A DNA stretch of 64,000 nucleotides from Chlorophyllum brunneum (lineage: Eukaryota > Basidiomycota > Agaricomycetes > Agaricales > Agaricaceae). The stretch spans positions 1,674,001-1,738,000 of the forward strand of contig OY756141.1 in assembly GCA_963576785.1 (NCBI GenBank), in the 5' to 3' direction. Below, in pieces: positions 36,215-47,966 of the stretch. The notes under the pieces are model-generated. The model saw only the letters and a list, made by a program, of their open reading frames with translations. It ran no database searches and was not told the origin of the DNA. A program made the translations under genes and the position numbers. Each line of letters begins with the position of its first letter. Position 1 is the first letter of the stretch.

Positions 36215-38815
36215 ATGTCCCAACCTGGCCAGGATGCCAAGTTCTTTCAACGAGGGAAGATCGAGGTTTTTAATTCACCGAATAGCCCTTTTTCGTTTAC
36301 TCACTTACATCTAGGAACTTCGATCCGAGCTGCAAGCTGCCGAAGCCAAGGATAAGAAATACGTGAAGAGAAAGACAGTGTTGAAGCGAATAGTTGCTAA
36401 TATCACGATGGGAAACGACAGTGAGCACTCTGACGCGACTACAGCTGTTCATGGCCCTGACATATTATCCTTTAGTGTCGCCCCTTTTCAATGATGTTGT
36501 CCAGTGCCTTGGAACACCCCTACTGGAGATAAAGAAAAGTGAGCTACTGTACCTCATAGACTCCGTTGGGGATTCTTAGGGACAAATATCAGTGGTGTAC
36601 CTCTACCTCATCAGCTACGGCCGCTCAAAACCAAACCAAATTCATCTCGTCATTCCGTATTTCCTTCAGGTGAGCATGGTAGTTCTGTGTCTGTAGGTTC
36701 TCTAAGGACTCTTTAGGATGTGAATGATCGGAATCCACTCATTCGTGCTTTGGCAATACGCACCATGTCCTACATCCCAATTCCCGTCGTGACTGAGTCC
36801 CTAACGGAAAACCTTCGACATTGCCTGAAAGATCGTGATGCGTATGTTCGAAAAACAGCTGCTATATGTGTAGCAAAGCTGTATGCGGCGGATCCCCGGA
36901 AAGCGGAAAAGGGAGGATTTGTCGAAATGTTACGGGATCTCATGTTGGATAGTAATGCAACCGTCGTAGCGAACGCTGTGGCGGCCCTTTCTGAAATAGG
37001 CGATCGACAAGACGGTGTAATATTCAAGTTAAATCTTGCCACAGCAAATAAATTATTGAACGCTTTAGAAGAAAGCTCTGAGTATGTGACCCTGTCGTTC
37101 TATATCTATGAATTGCTTCACTCGCATTTTACAGGTGGGGCCAGATCTATATCCTGGACTCTTTACTGCGCTATGTCCCGGAACACCATGCGGATGCGGA
37201 ACAAATGGCTGAACGCATTATCGTCCAGCTTCAGCATGCCAATTCTGCGGTCGTCCTAACTACTATCAAGGCTCTCCTCTACTTGATGAATTATATGGAG
37301 AACCGTAAATTGATTGAACACTGTTGTAGAAAAATGGGACCTCCTCTTGGTTGGTGTTCGAGTTACTCCATTTGCTGACTTTTCTTTGATTACATCCACC
37401 CAGTCACGCTGCTATCATCCGGTCCTGAAGTGCAATACGTGGCTCTCCGAAATATCCTACTAATAATTCAAAGACGACCTGCGGTGTTGAAGAACGATGT
37501 CAAAGTGTTCTTCTGCAAGTATAATGACCCTATATACGTGAAGCTGGCTAAGCTTGAAATCATGTACCGTTTGGCCCGTGCGGAGAACGCGAACGAGGTT
37601 TTGGCTGAATTACAAGAGTAAGGCGAATACTATATCCTTACGACACCTGCTGAAACAATTTCAGATATGCAACTGAAGTGGACATCGATTTCGTTCGAAA
37701 AGCGGTGAGATCCATTGGCCGGTTGGCAATCAAGGTTGAACCGGCAGCCGACAAGAGTATTGAGGCATTACTGAATTTATTCGAAACCAAAGTATCTTAT
37801 GTGGCACAAGAAGCCGTTATTGTCATCAAAGACGTCTTCAGAAGATACCCCGGAAAATATGAGGGCATCATACCCACACTCTGTGGCGATTTGGACTTGA
37901 TGGACGAGCCAGAATCTAAGGCAGCGATGGTGTGGATCTTGGGCCAATACGCGAACCGGATTGACAACGCTGATGAGTTGATCGACGTCCTTTTGGACGG
38001 TTTTCTGAATGAGGCTGTGGAGGTTAGTTCATCCTTTTCTTTACTACGGTTAGTGCTAATTGTCTTCATGCAGGTACAGCTGGCCCTTTTGACGGCTGCA
38101 GTGAAGCTCTTTATTTACAAGTCAGGATCGGAGTCCGCCAAGGAGATTGTTCACAAGGTATTGAAATGGGCGACGGAGGACGTGGATAACCCGGACTTAC
38201 GGGATAGGGGGTTCATGTATTGGCGGATGCTTGCGATCAACCCCACTGTCGCGGGGGAAATCGTCCTCGCTGAAAAACCTCCCATCACCACTGACTCGGA
38301 TAGAATGGATAGGGGTGCATTAGACCAGTTGCTGTTACATACCGGTACAATCGGTAGTATATACCACAAGAACCCAGAGGTGAGTGATCTTTTCCTTGGG
38401 GTGGGCTAACCTGACCCTGCTACAGACTTTTATTCGAAACGCGGTCGGAAAAGCGCTAATAGATAGCCCAGCGCTTAATACCAACTCCCGTGCGGTCTTA
38501 GTCGCACTTCCCCGTCCTCAACTTCCGGCCATGCCCATTGTCATATCTGGGCCTGGACCCCAAGAACCCCACACACGACAAGATCCACCTCCTCCCAGCC
38601 CACCCTCCAAGTCACTGCCCCAACCTAGGGAAATAGTAGACGCTGACGATCAGGATGATGGAGAATCTGATCACGATGATATACCTAGCCGGCCAAAATC
38701 CGACGACCCATACTCAAGCCTTGGAGATGCGTTCAAGGATTACTTGACTGATCGACCTCAACCGATCGTTACGACCAACAGACAAAGACATGACGACGAA
38801 GATTTAATGTTCTGA
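36215..38815 (+). CDS. apl2: AP-1-type (AP-1/AP-2) complex beta-adaptin subunit
   Basis: Beta-adaptin is a large trunk subunit of clathrin adaptor complexes at the trans-Golgi, endosomes or plasma membrane. I chose the ATG at 36215 ([17 protein letters not shown]), which joins [20 protein letters not shown] across an intron: the start of beta-adaptin trunks. The HEAT/ARM solenoid continues with [67 protein letters not shown] and [11 protein letters not shown], all close to the family. The tail after about 38450 is a hinge rich in Pro/Asp ending HDDEDLMF, and no appendage (ear) domain follows. Length is about 730 residues, like yeast Apl2. About eight short introns are present. Confidence 0.93.
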
Positions 38816-38914
38816 AATCAATTTCATCTATGAGTATGCGTTGTATCGTCCCCAGATATTTATACATTATGATGAATGCAATATCTACCTCGTGGTACAA
38901 AGATGCCGAGGCGA

Positions 38915-39923
38915 TCAGGTGAGCGGTCCTGGTCGTAGAGAATTATAATGCTGTTGGGAGGATAGAGTCAAGTTACAAGCACCAGTAGAATGCACGGAAG
39001 CGTACTTCTCCGAGCCCATATAATCTTCTGTGGTAACTAAGCCACACACCGGTTTGTTTGATTTTGCCATGCACCCCAGGGTTTCCTGATGGATCATGTA
39101 CGACAACAGATGGAGTCCCGGCTTGCACAACATAGATAGGCATGTTAAAAGCTCGACTGAGAGCCTGAATCTCAGGTTCACCTCCCCAAACAGCAGTGTC
39201 GCGAACAGCGAGACAGTACTGCTGAAGCTGGTGAGGAGACATCAACCCAGGATCTGTTGCACCAGCCGTATCTTCTCCTTCCGTTGCAGGTAGGAAGGGC
39301 AAGAAATCGTCGGCATGGGATTCGATGAAGTTCGCTGCAGCTGCTCGCATCGTTACATAAGTTGCCTGAGAACTCGGTAGCCTTCCGAGTAATGTGAGTT
39401 GATCTGCGACTGCGGAATATAGACAATGACCATCTGGGTTAATCTAGTGAAGAGGAAGTCAGATAACGCCTGCGAAATGGAGATCCGTAGTGCACCGACT
39501 TGGAATATTTGCCGGCCATAATGCCTGCAAAGTTTACTTATGGCTTCTTCTTCATCTCTAGCCTCCTTCTCGAGGCGCGCTTGCACTTCTGGATCGTCCG
39601 GGGCGAAGTTCTGGGCCAGCGCTGCGACTTTTCTGACCTTCGCCCTTCAGTTCAGCTAGTCGATCTGTTAAGGCGAGTATTACACCTACTTGGCGCGCCT
39701 GAAACCGGCTTTTCGCGTTCTGCTTTGGCTTTGCTTCCAGCTGGTTTGCTTTCTCGTCCAGGTGCATCTCACTCAATACGGTTGCGGACTCCTCCTGGAC
39801 TGTTTTGTCCCTCGAGTCGAGGTGCGCGAAGAGATCATTCATAAGGTTGTCATCTTCAGAGTCCATTGCAGGTGCGGTGGGTATTGAGCCTACTCCAGTC
39901 TTGCGCTTGTTCTTCTTGGCCAT
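38915..39923 (-). CDS. OTU2: OTU-family cysteine deubiquitinase (OTUD6/Otu2 type)
   Basis: This predicted ubiquitin-chain-cleaving protease resembles OTUD6B and yeast Otu2, which acts on 40S ribosomes. The ATG at 39923 begins MAKKNKRKTGVGSIP; an N-terminal helical region follows (LMNDLFAHLDSRD, then EARDEEEAISKLCRHYGRQ). The catalytic loop is INPDGHCLYSAVADQL at about 39440-39395, holding Asp and the nucleophilic Cys. YVTMRAAAANFIESHADDFL is the usual next helix. GEPEIQALSRAFNMPIYVV comes next, and the last intron joins LYGLGE to HYNSLRPGPLT, which provides the catalytic His. The stop is at 38915-38917, just 100 bp from the convergent beta-adaptin stop. The gene has four to five exons. Confidence 0.92.
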
Positions 39924-40093
39924 GGTGGAGCAGGACTAAACTAAATTAGACCTGTCATTATGTCACGGCTCGATCAATCGATTGGGCACCGCCACCAAAT
40001 GCACATAAATCATGGCTTCGTACCATAATTTAACATCTTGTACCGTATAATCCCATCGCCTGGAGCCATCGCTACACTTGTCCCCCGGATCCA

Positions 40094-42768
40094 ATGACAG
40101 ACATACCTGCTTTGGAGCGATACCTCCAAGATCTCAGCTTGGCCACTACACAGGGAGATAACGACCCATTGTGGAGCCAGGTCCAAGCGACCTCCCATGC
40201 CCTTGCTAACGCTCTCCGCACCAAAGATGGGTCAGGTGAGCGTCCACCCAGCATTAAATTACTCTATCCAACATACTTGACCTACCGCAGTCGACAATCA
40301 CACAGCCTTGAGACAGACACCTCTTCCACAAAGTATCAAGCTACTGTTAACCAAAGCGCTCGGAAATGCTCCCATTCCGTCTGGTTCGAAGGCCGCTGCT
40401 GTCCTGGAGCTTATCCGTGTCGCTGCCAACTTCTGTATTGATGACAGTGAGCTATATTAGATGCCCACATGCATATCACTCACACACGGGCGCGGGAACA
40501 GACGAGAACCGATCACACTTGCTCGAGTCAAACGTCATCCAAACTGTGTTGTCGTTGCTAGAAGCATATAACGACAAGATCTCAGCTACTGAGCCACTAC
40601 CCGTCCAAACCCCTACCTTCGAGCTCAAGTTACTACGAACTGCTCTTGGAGCCCTTTTGAACGCGTCCTTGGGTTACGGTGCGAGTCTGTTCGCTTGTGT
40701 CCAATGCCAGCGCTTATCGTGTAGACGAGGTCAAGAATAGGCTCAACTCCCTGGAAGCCAGTCAAACGATCCTTAAACTTGTAAACTACATCTACCCTGT
40801 CGGCGCTTGGAGTAAGATTCCCAAAGGCGCGCCAGAAGGCACACAAGAAGATTGGGATTTGCGTAACACAGTCTCAAGCTGGGGTTGGAGGCTGGTTTCT
40901 GAACTCAGGATTGTTAAAAATGAGGGTATGTGTAATTTGGTGATGTGTGCTTGTCGTTCTGATGGAATTACTAGTCGTTCCTAGCTTGGACGTCAACGCC
41001 CTTCCTCTGATTACTCCGCCGCTCGTTGCGTTCATACCACCTTTCAACCCCGTTGAAAACTCGCTCTTCTCTGGAACATCAACACTTACATCTCTTGCTG
41101 AAAGTGACTTCAGTATCTTGGAAGATGCTTGCACTTTGATCGAATCTCTGGCCCTCGACATCGAGGACATACGCCTCGCCCTGGCTCGCGGCTTCTTCTC
41201 CCCTGCCGAACACTTGGGTGTGCCGTGTCTATCCACAATCCTAGATTTTGTGGAGCAAGGGGATTACCCTCCCTCTTGGAATGATCCTGCCGTATTCGAC
41301 GATGCCGAGAGGGTACGCAAAGGGAAGGAATTCGGCATATGCAAGGCGGCCCTAGTGAAGGCTATCGTAGAAGTTGCGGGCGAGGCAAAGAATTTAGACA
41401 TTCTTTGGGACGAGTCTGAGGATCAAAAGCCTGGGGGGCCATTCGTTTACAGAATGATCCAGTGGATCAAGTCATACGTCGAAGAAGGTGATACTTCCGA
41501 TGGCAAGCCCATAACTGGACTGAGGGACGACTTGGTTATTGCTGCGAGTTTATCACTCGGAAATCTTGTCCATCGAAGTGAGTACCACTAACTTCCCACC
41601 ATGGCGCGCTGAAACAGTCATTCCCAGAGTCGTGTGCAGCTGTCCTACTCTCTCCACCTTATTCTCTGGCGCCTGCACTCACGTCCCCTCTACTTTTATC
41701 CTCTGGCACCGATCTCAAGCTGAAGCATGCCGTTCTTGGCTTTTTGAAGAATCTTGCCCAGTCCGCAAGCTTTGCTCCAGTCATCCATCAAAGTCTAGGT
41801 GGCAGTGGGATCATTCAGCGACTCACTGAAAGCGGTGTCTGGGATGAAAAGTCAGATGTCATGGCCGATCTCGTACAACTGAATGCCATCGGTGTTGCCA
41901 AGCACCTTTGCAGTGCAGATGGTGGGTTGGGCAAGATCTATCCGAGTTTCAACGACTTACCATTGGATCCAGTCGAACACACTTTCGCTCTCGTTATACC
42001 AGCCTTCAATTCTTTCGCCCCTTCTGGCCTAGAACGGATTCTTGCGCTTGTGAAACGCACCGACTCTATTCCTGTCAAGAGTGAAGGTTCTCGGGTACTA
42101 GTTAATGTTATCAGGTCTTTGTGGGCTGTAGAGCCCTCAAATCAAACTTCATCACAGGAACGACAGAGAAACAGAGAAACAGCTACGAGGCTGGTACTGT
42201 CACAAGAGTCTGCCGATGTCCTGGCGACACTGCTCGCTCGCAGTGGCCGTTATCCCGTCCTGGTCAACGAGAGCATAATAACGCTGACGCTACTCTCTAT
42301 GCACTACGACGGAGGTGTGTATTTTGGCACAGCCCAAATGAGGGCCCATGCTTATATCTGTCTCCTTCAGGCCAGCTAGTTTTCAAAGCTCTGAGCAAAC
42401 CCACCTCTAATGCGCTCTCTCCTTCTCCCGAACCTGTGTCTACTTCTCCAACAAGCGACGTGAGCTCTCCTGCTGTCACATCACCAACCGTCCGCCCGAG
42501 ACTACATGTCCCACGCCATGGTCTTGACATGTTGGTTTTCGTTTTAAGAAATGTCGACAATCCTGCCAACTATCCCCAAGAAGTTCGCGTCAATGCATGT
42601 TCCCTACTCTTACAACTTACAAAGAATACGCTGGAGGACGATCTCGCCAAACTGAAGGTTGTTGTCCGCTCAACTCTGGAGAAACTCACGAATAGATTAC
42701 AATCGGCAACGGGCAAGGACGAGATGCTCCGAAGCAGCGTTCAGAAAGTTTTGTCCGCTTGGGCTTGA
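40094..42768 (+). CDS. Armadillo-repeat protein, SmgGDS/Rap1GDS1-like
   Basis: SmgGDS proteins bind small GTPases with polybasic tails and assist their prenylation and nucleotide exchange. The ATG at 40094 starts MTDIPALERYLQDLSL. The protein is an all-helical armadillo solenoid: ELKLLRTALGALLNASLGY, DLVIAASLSLGNLVHR (like the animal ALGNFAR repeat), LKLKHAVLGFLKNLAQSASF and EGSRVLVNVIRSLW. The last repeats, VLATLLARSGRYPVLVNESI followed by ITLTLLSMHYDGG, parallel the end of human SmgGDS. The gene ends at 42768 after VQKVLSAWA. Six or more introns are visible, for example about 40236-40290 and 42315-42371. Assignment rests on the repeat order, not on catalytic residues, so other ARM proteins are possible. 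Confidence 0.7.
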
Positions 42769-43035
42769 TTTACATGGAAGGTTGCTGAGTTGGTAGATAC
42801 CGCTTGTATTCAACACTTGTTTATGATCTCTTAATGGTTCAAATTTGTTTTCGTAGCTTATCCAGTGTTCCCCGGTGTTCCCAACAAAGCAGACAGCCAT
42901 CAAAACGTCTTCCGGCTCGTTGGCGTTGCCGAGCCGGTCTATTGAGGCCAGAAGGGTTCCCATCTAAACTAAACCTCCACATGAAATTCAGTCTTATATC
43001 CCACTTCTTCGAGCTTGGATTTGACTGTGGTCGGT

Positions 43036-44411
43036 ATGGGCGATATCACCGTCGAGATTAGCGAGGGCATTGCTACCATCCAGCTCAACCGCCCTGCGAC
43101 TCTAAATGCACTTACTCCTGAAGGTAACAGAACCACTCTTTATTGTGCGACAGGGTTGTTGAAATTCTTCCCTGCACATTCAGACTACGATAGCTTCGCG
43201 AAGGCACTGAGAGATGTCGATAACCGGGACGATGTTACCGTGACGGTTTTGCAAGGTGAAGTGAAGTTCATTAGTTATGCCCAAATGCCCGTACGCTGAA
43301 CAATCTCGTTCCCAGCCACTGGTAAGTGGTTCTGCGCGTACGTAGCCTTGAAAATATGGTCCTGTTTCGCTCGAATATCTCTTACTGTCACAGGGGAACA
43401 AGTGTCCGGTCGAAGTCTGCAGAGAAGGTCTCGGAAAGCATCGGCGACATCAGGAAGGCCGTGATCAATAATGTTGTGCCCACAACGCTCGACTGTAGCA
43501 AAGCAGTACGTTTCTGCCAAGCTTATTTCCGGAACACATGCAGTAACACCATAATAGCTCTACTCGCACCGTAAGGTTCTCGTGGCCGCACTAAACGGAC
43601 CAGTGATGGGTATGCTGTTCTTATTACTGCCATTTTTCCTGTCATTTCACTGCCATGGTAGGAATCACTGCCGGTGAGTCCCGTCGTCGATCAGTCAAGG
43701 GCTGAAAGCATCAATATGACCTTTCCTGCTCAGCATTATTGGGGCTCTTTGATTTCATTTATGCCATGCCCAATGTATGGATGTCTACACCTTTTACATT
43801 TCTGGGTGGGTGGGAACACCTCGCAATTAGACGCGCAGACATCTCACATGGCCACTCGCAGGTATTGTCGCCGAAGGCGGAGCCAGCGCCAGCTTCGCCA
43901 ATAGGAGTAGGTTCTCCTGAAAGCCGTACTAAGCCTACCACCTCACGAGTGTTCAGTGGGTGTCGCTAAAACGAACGAGATGTTGATATGGGGAAAGAAG
44001 AAAGAAGCTCAGGAATTGCTGGAATGTGGTTTCATTAAGTGGGTGTATCGTGTTTCCGTCCAGGCTCCTTTTTGACACTGTCGATTCAAACGACAGTAAA
44101 ATCTTCCCCCAGCAAACCGTGGAGTCATTCCATCAGAACGTCAGGAAACTTTTGAAGGCTGAGCTTGAGGGACTTGATCCCACTTCCGTTCTCAAAGCCA
44201 AGATGTTAATCAAAGCGGGGCTGAACGATAAGAACGATTTTGATGCTGTTAATCTCCGTGAAAGCTATGGTGAGCTCGAGGGCTTTCACCAAAGGTCCAA
44301 CAGCTTGTTGATCATTTTCGTACCTCAGCTCAAGCGGAGAGATTTTCGAGTGGGACCCCTTTCAAGCGATTCGCCATGATTGCTAACAAGGAAATCCGAC
44401 ACAAGTTGTGA
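43036..44411 (+). CDS. eci1: Peroxisomal delta3,delta2-enoyl-CoA isomerase (crotonase family)
   Basis: Eci1 shifts double bonds in unsaturated acyl-CoAs so that beta-oxidation can proceed. The ATG at 43036 gives MGDITVEISEGIATIQLNRP, the crotonase N-terminus. Small exons follow: EDYDSFAKALRDVDNRDDVT, then QATGKWFCAGTSVRSKSAEK with the substrate-pocket loop. VLVAALNGPVM, FDFIYAMPNVWMSTPFTFLG and GIVAEGGASASFANR trace the oxyanion-hole region. NEMLIWGKKKEAQELLECGF and SVLKAKMLIKAGL are typical of fungal Eci1. The last intron joins ESY to AQAERFSSGTPF, and the protein ends NKEIRHKL at TGA 44409. The HKL end is a variant PTS1 signal, in line with the HRL of yeast Eci1. At least eight introns, several near 50 nt, interrupt the gene. 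Confidence 0.87.
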
Positions 44412-44854
44412 CATTCCTTCCCTCCTTTTATATACATCCCTGTTTTCTTTCGGCATCGTAGTACTGTCTGACAGTTTTGCAGAAGGGATGTAGGGCTGGC
44501 GAGAATTAGAGGTTGCTTTGCACACGACATGAACAAATGAGTGATATGACATCATCATTGTTGCTTACCCAAATCGATACACGTCAGTGGGATTTGAGTG
44601 GATGGCAAGTAGCGACCCAGAGTTCCGTGGGACCACTTGGGTCAATTGTGATTTGTGGACAAGAGGGCATTGGTCATCTGTTGACGAACTCCAACTCCAG
44701 CGTCCTTAAAAGACCGAGCCAGTCTCCTGCGATGTGGAAGTCATCTCTATTCTGTTTCTTGATCATTACTACTGTCCACCCGTGTTTGAACATTGTATAT
44801 AACACTCAATCTCCCCTCCTACCACAAGAACAAGTACATCTTGACTTCCTAAAC
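44412..44854. other. Intergenic region ECI1 / pirin
   Basis: These 443 bases hold the ECI1 3' UTR and the pirin promoter. A TATA-like box lies at 44796-44802. Frames here are open by chance and run into the pirin leader. Confidence 0.45.
44796..44802 (+). promoter_or_regulatory. TATA-like box before pirin
   Basis: TATATAA lies 53 bp before the chosen ATG, so the leader would be short. Confidence 0.4.
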
Positions 44855-46290
44855 ATGTCACTAGCTTCTGTTTCTCGGTCTGTCTTAAAGAAAGTCCTAG
44901 CTGTTGAAACTCCAGAGGTTCGCATGGTCTCCTGCTGGAATAATGGACTAAAGTTAATAAAGAGCGTAGGGTGCTGGGGCGCTCGTGCGCCGAAGCATTG
45001 GATCCATGACACTTCGGAATTTGACTCCCTTTCTCATGCTAGACCATTTCCATGTCGCTGAGGGTGCTGTGTGTATTGTGCCACTATCCCAGGTCAAGTT
45101 TCGCTGAGGTATCAGCTAGGGTTTCCCTGACCACCCCCATCGAGGACAGGCAACTGTCACGTATATGCTTGAGGGGTGAGCTCTAACGATTTCTTCGACC
45201 TCAGGCGAGCATCAACACACTGCATTTAGGACAAGCAAACACGAAGACTCAGCTGGTCACAAAGGGACCATTGGCACGTTTTAATCATACACTTCTCCAC
45301 TCTTCCCTCCGTTTACTGATCTGGTCGGGATAGAAACTGGCGGCGTGCAGTGGATGTGCGCAGGCCGGGGCATTATCCATGCCGAAATGCCCGTTCACGC
45401 CAAAGGACAACCAGACCCTCGGGGACTCCAGCTATGGATCGATCTACCTAAGCAGGTGTAGCTTTATGGCGCCATGGTATTGTCCCAGAGCTAAGACTTA
45501 TGTTACAGTACAAAATGGTAGAACCTTCCTACCAAGAACTTGGTCCAGACCAGTAACTCGATGTTTTCTCATGGGCAAACACTTGGTGCTCACTTCGTCC
45601 ACAGAATACCAGTGGCATTTCCCCAGGGTCCTGATGGTCCTGTCCAAGTCAAAGTAATCAGCGGTAACAGTCATGGTGTGGAATCACCTGTACGACCTCT
45701 GGGCGGTTGCTGGTATTTCCATATCAGCTTCAAGGGCAAAGGAACGATCTTCCAAGATATTCGTGAGCAACATCATTTTGAAAGTGGAGCACTAGCTAAT
45801 GAGCTATGCTCAGCTGCGGGCTGGACTTCTTTCATTTACAGTATATTGCCTTTGCTCATTCGAGAAGTTGACCGTGCGCTGATCACACTCTCCAGTCTGG
45901 AGGGGATCTATCGCTGTTGGTGAAGAGACTTTGCCCAACCCTACATTCCATACTCTTGTGTTGTCAGCAGAGGAGAGTCAAACCGGCGTAAAACTCATGG
46001 CTGGTGAGGAGGGGGCAGAGTTTGTCTTGGTGAGCAAACTGGACCATTGATGAAGAGTGTCACATTCAACCATGTCCTAGGCGGCAGCAGAACCTTTGGA
46101 TCAGACGGTTTTCCAATATGGACCCTTCGTGATGACTACTCGCGAGGAGATTCAAAAGACTTTGCTTGACTGTGAGCGGCGGAGTATCTCTACCAAGGAA
46201 CGAGTATTGATGCTTCCGTATCCAGACCAAATGGGTAAGAACGGCTTTGAGAAGGCGCACACATGGAAGAGCACCATCGGAAACCAATAA
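44855..46290 (+). CDS. Pirin (metal-binding bicupin)
   Basis: Pirins are cupin proteins of the nucleus or cytosol; some have quercetinase activity. The ATG at 44855 begins MSLASVSRSVLKKVLAVETP. After an intron, GARVRRSIGSMTLRNLTPFL is followed by MLDHFHVAEG. The metal site is complete: FPDHPHRG carries two His, and MCAGRGIIHAEMP carries the third His and Glu. LQLWIDLPKQ and YKMVEPSYQEL lead to the second cupin domain (AVGEETLPNPTFHTLVLSAE). The last intron joins LLD to YQMGKNGFEKAHTW, and the protein ends STIGNQ at 46288-46290. The gene is split into about ten small exons. Its stop is 64 bp from that of the convergent NSA1 gene. Confidence 0.9.
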
Positions 46291-46354
46291 AATGTCAGGT
46301 ATAATTAATGGCAAGCGGGTGTACATATACTTTATTGGTTGTAGTTCGGTTTCT

Positions 46355-47924
46355 TCATGATGTGTGGGATACATGGCGGCGCTTATTTTTCTTCCGTACT
46401 TCCGTCTCGCTGTCATCAACTTCTTCCAAGTTGTTCCAGACGTCGTCATCTTGTTCATCGGGGGATGGGGAAGCGTCCTTGGCTGCCCCGGCAGTATCGT
46501 CCCAAATGATTACTGTGGGGACACTAGTGACATAGACCTTTTCAACAATTCCACCTTTGTGGTTCAGATTTTGGTTTTCTTTGGGAGGTGGAGGGAAGGT
46601 AGAGTGAATGCGAGCATAACGATCGTTAGCTGTCGAAGCCACGATGCCTGGTGAAGGGGCAATTGAGGTCACTGCTCCTGAGAGACCTGTCGGGTGGATA
46701 GATGACCTTTCGTGCCTTCCTTTGAGAACAATCGTACTTGCCATTGTATCCATAAATAACGCGCCCATTGCGGAGGTCTAGCGAGACTAGATTCGTTCCA
46801 TGATCAGAGACGAAAAGTTCGCTGGCGGCATATATTACCAATCGGATTGGGAAGCTAATATATTGGAGAGGTGCTCACTGTTCCAGTAAACCCTTCTTCA
46901 CGACCTGGATCCCACCCACTTTGCTTATGCCCCTCCAGTCTGCAACAGGTCGGCGGGCGGTCCTCGTGTCATACCTACGAACATCACCTAGTTGGGTTCC
47001 AGTAACAATATGGTGACCCGGAGAACTAGTCGAAAAGTAATCGATTGAAGTGATACGAATTGGTTGCCGGAGCCCAAGGGAATCATTTGCAACCTATTCG
47101 CCTGAGATTGCGTTTCCCACAGCAACGGAAGAAGGACCTACATTCTTTGCTCGCCATACCTCGCCGGGGAAGAGTTCGTTGTTCCGCTTTCGTTTTTTAG
47201 CAGCAGCAGCAGAGCTGTTCAAGCCATCGGTATGAGTTTGGAACGCAGCCTCAGTGTTCCACACCGAAAGTTCGACCTCATCGCCCCCGTATGCAAATGT
47301 AGTGCCATCTGGCGACAATTTCCAGTCACGGAGGCGGGTAGGTAAGGATGTGCGTTGATATAGTGTTATTAAATCTGTTGAGTCAGGGGCGACGTCCTGG
47401 ACCGAAGTGAGCTGGAGAGCTCCATTGGTGGAACAAGAATAGATTTTACTGACTAGCGTTAGGACAGGTAATGTAGATGGCTAACCAGCTTACTTTGAAT
47501 TCGAGGCGAGACCGACAAACGAGCTGTCCTTTTTGAAACGACTATCTTTCCATTCCTTGGTTATCTCAAGCATTTCCCCGCCTCGCAACATTGAGACGGC
47601 TACGAAACCATCTGAGTAACCTGCAATAACCTGTTCTTATAATATGTCCTGTTACGCTACTAACAGAATGACTGACACAAACATACGTACGGTTTTTGAG
47701 CCTGCAACATCGATGCCTGCCACCATTCTCTGGATGGAGACTCGTCGTTCACCGTTGACGCGGGGGGAGAACGCAGTCAATTTGTACTTTGAGCCATCCT
47801 CGGCGTTGTAATCCAGATATTTGATCTGGCCTTGTTCATCGCCGACCAAAAAACGAGGCATCTTGAGGTCAGAAATTCTAGGATGATTGAATTTGAAGGC
47901 AAAGGCCGGGCCGCTTGCCGGCAT
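46355..47924 (-). CDS. NSA1: Ribosome biogenesis protein Nsa1/WDR74 (WD40)
   Basis: Nsa1 is a WD40 protein of pre-60S particles in the nucleolus, released by the AAA-ATPase Rix7. I place the start at the ATG at 47924 (MPASGPAFAFKFNHPRISDL); an upstream extension would need a GTG. The beta-propeller runs through PRFLVGDEQGQIKYLDYN, TTFAYGGDEVELSVWNTEA and ELFPGEVWRAKNVG, the last being a family signature. Further blades use short exons; SSIHPTGLSGAVTSIAPSPG and GIVASTANDRYARIHS lie near 46720-46650. The tail is acidic then basic (EVRKKNKRRHVSHTS), typical of nucleolar proteins, and stops at 46355. Start codons of this gene and RMD5 are only 42 bp apart. Confidence 0.87.
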
Positions 47925-47966
47925 GCCTAGCACCCAACGCAAAGTGCGATCAGTCACCTCTCTGTT

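Noticed and set aside
47925..47957. NSA1 start at 47957
   Set aside because: The codon there is GTG. The first ATG is at 47924.
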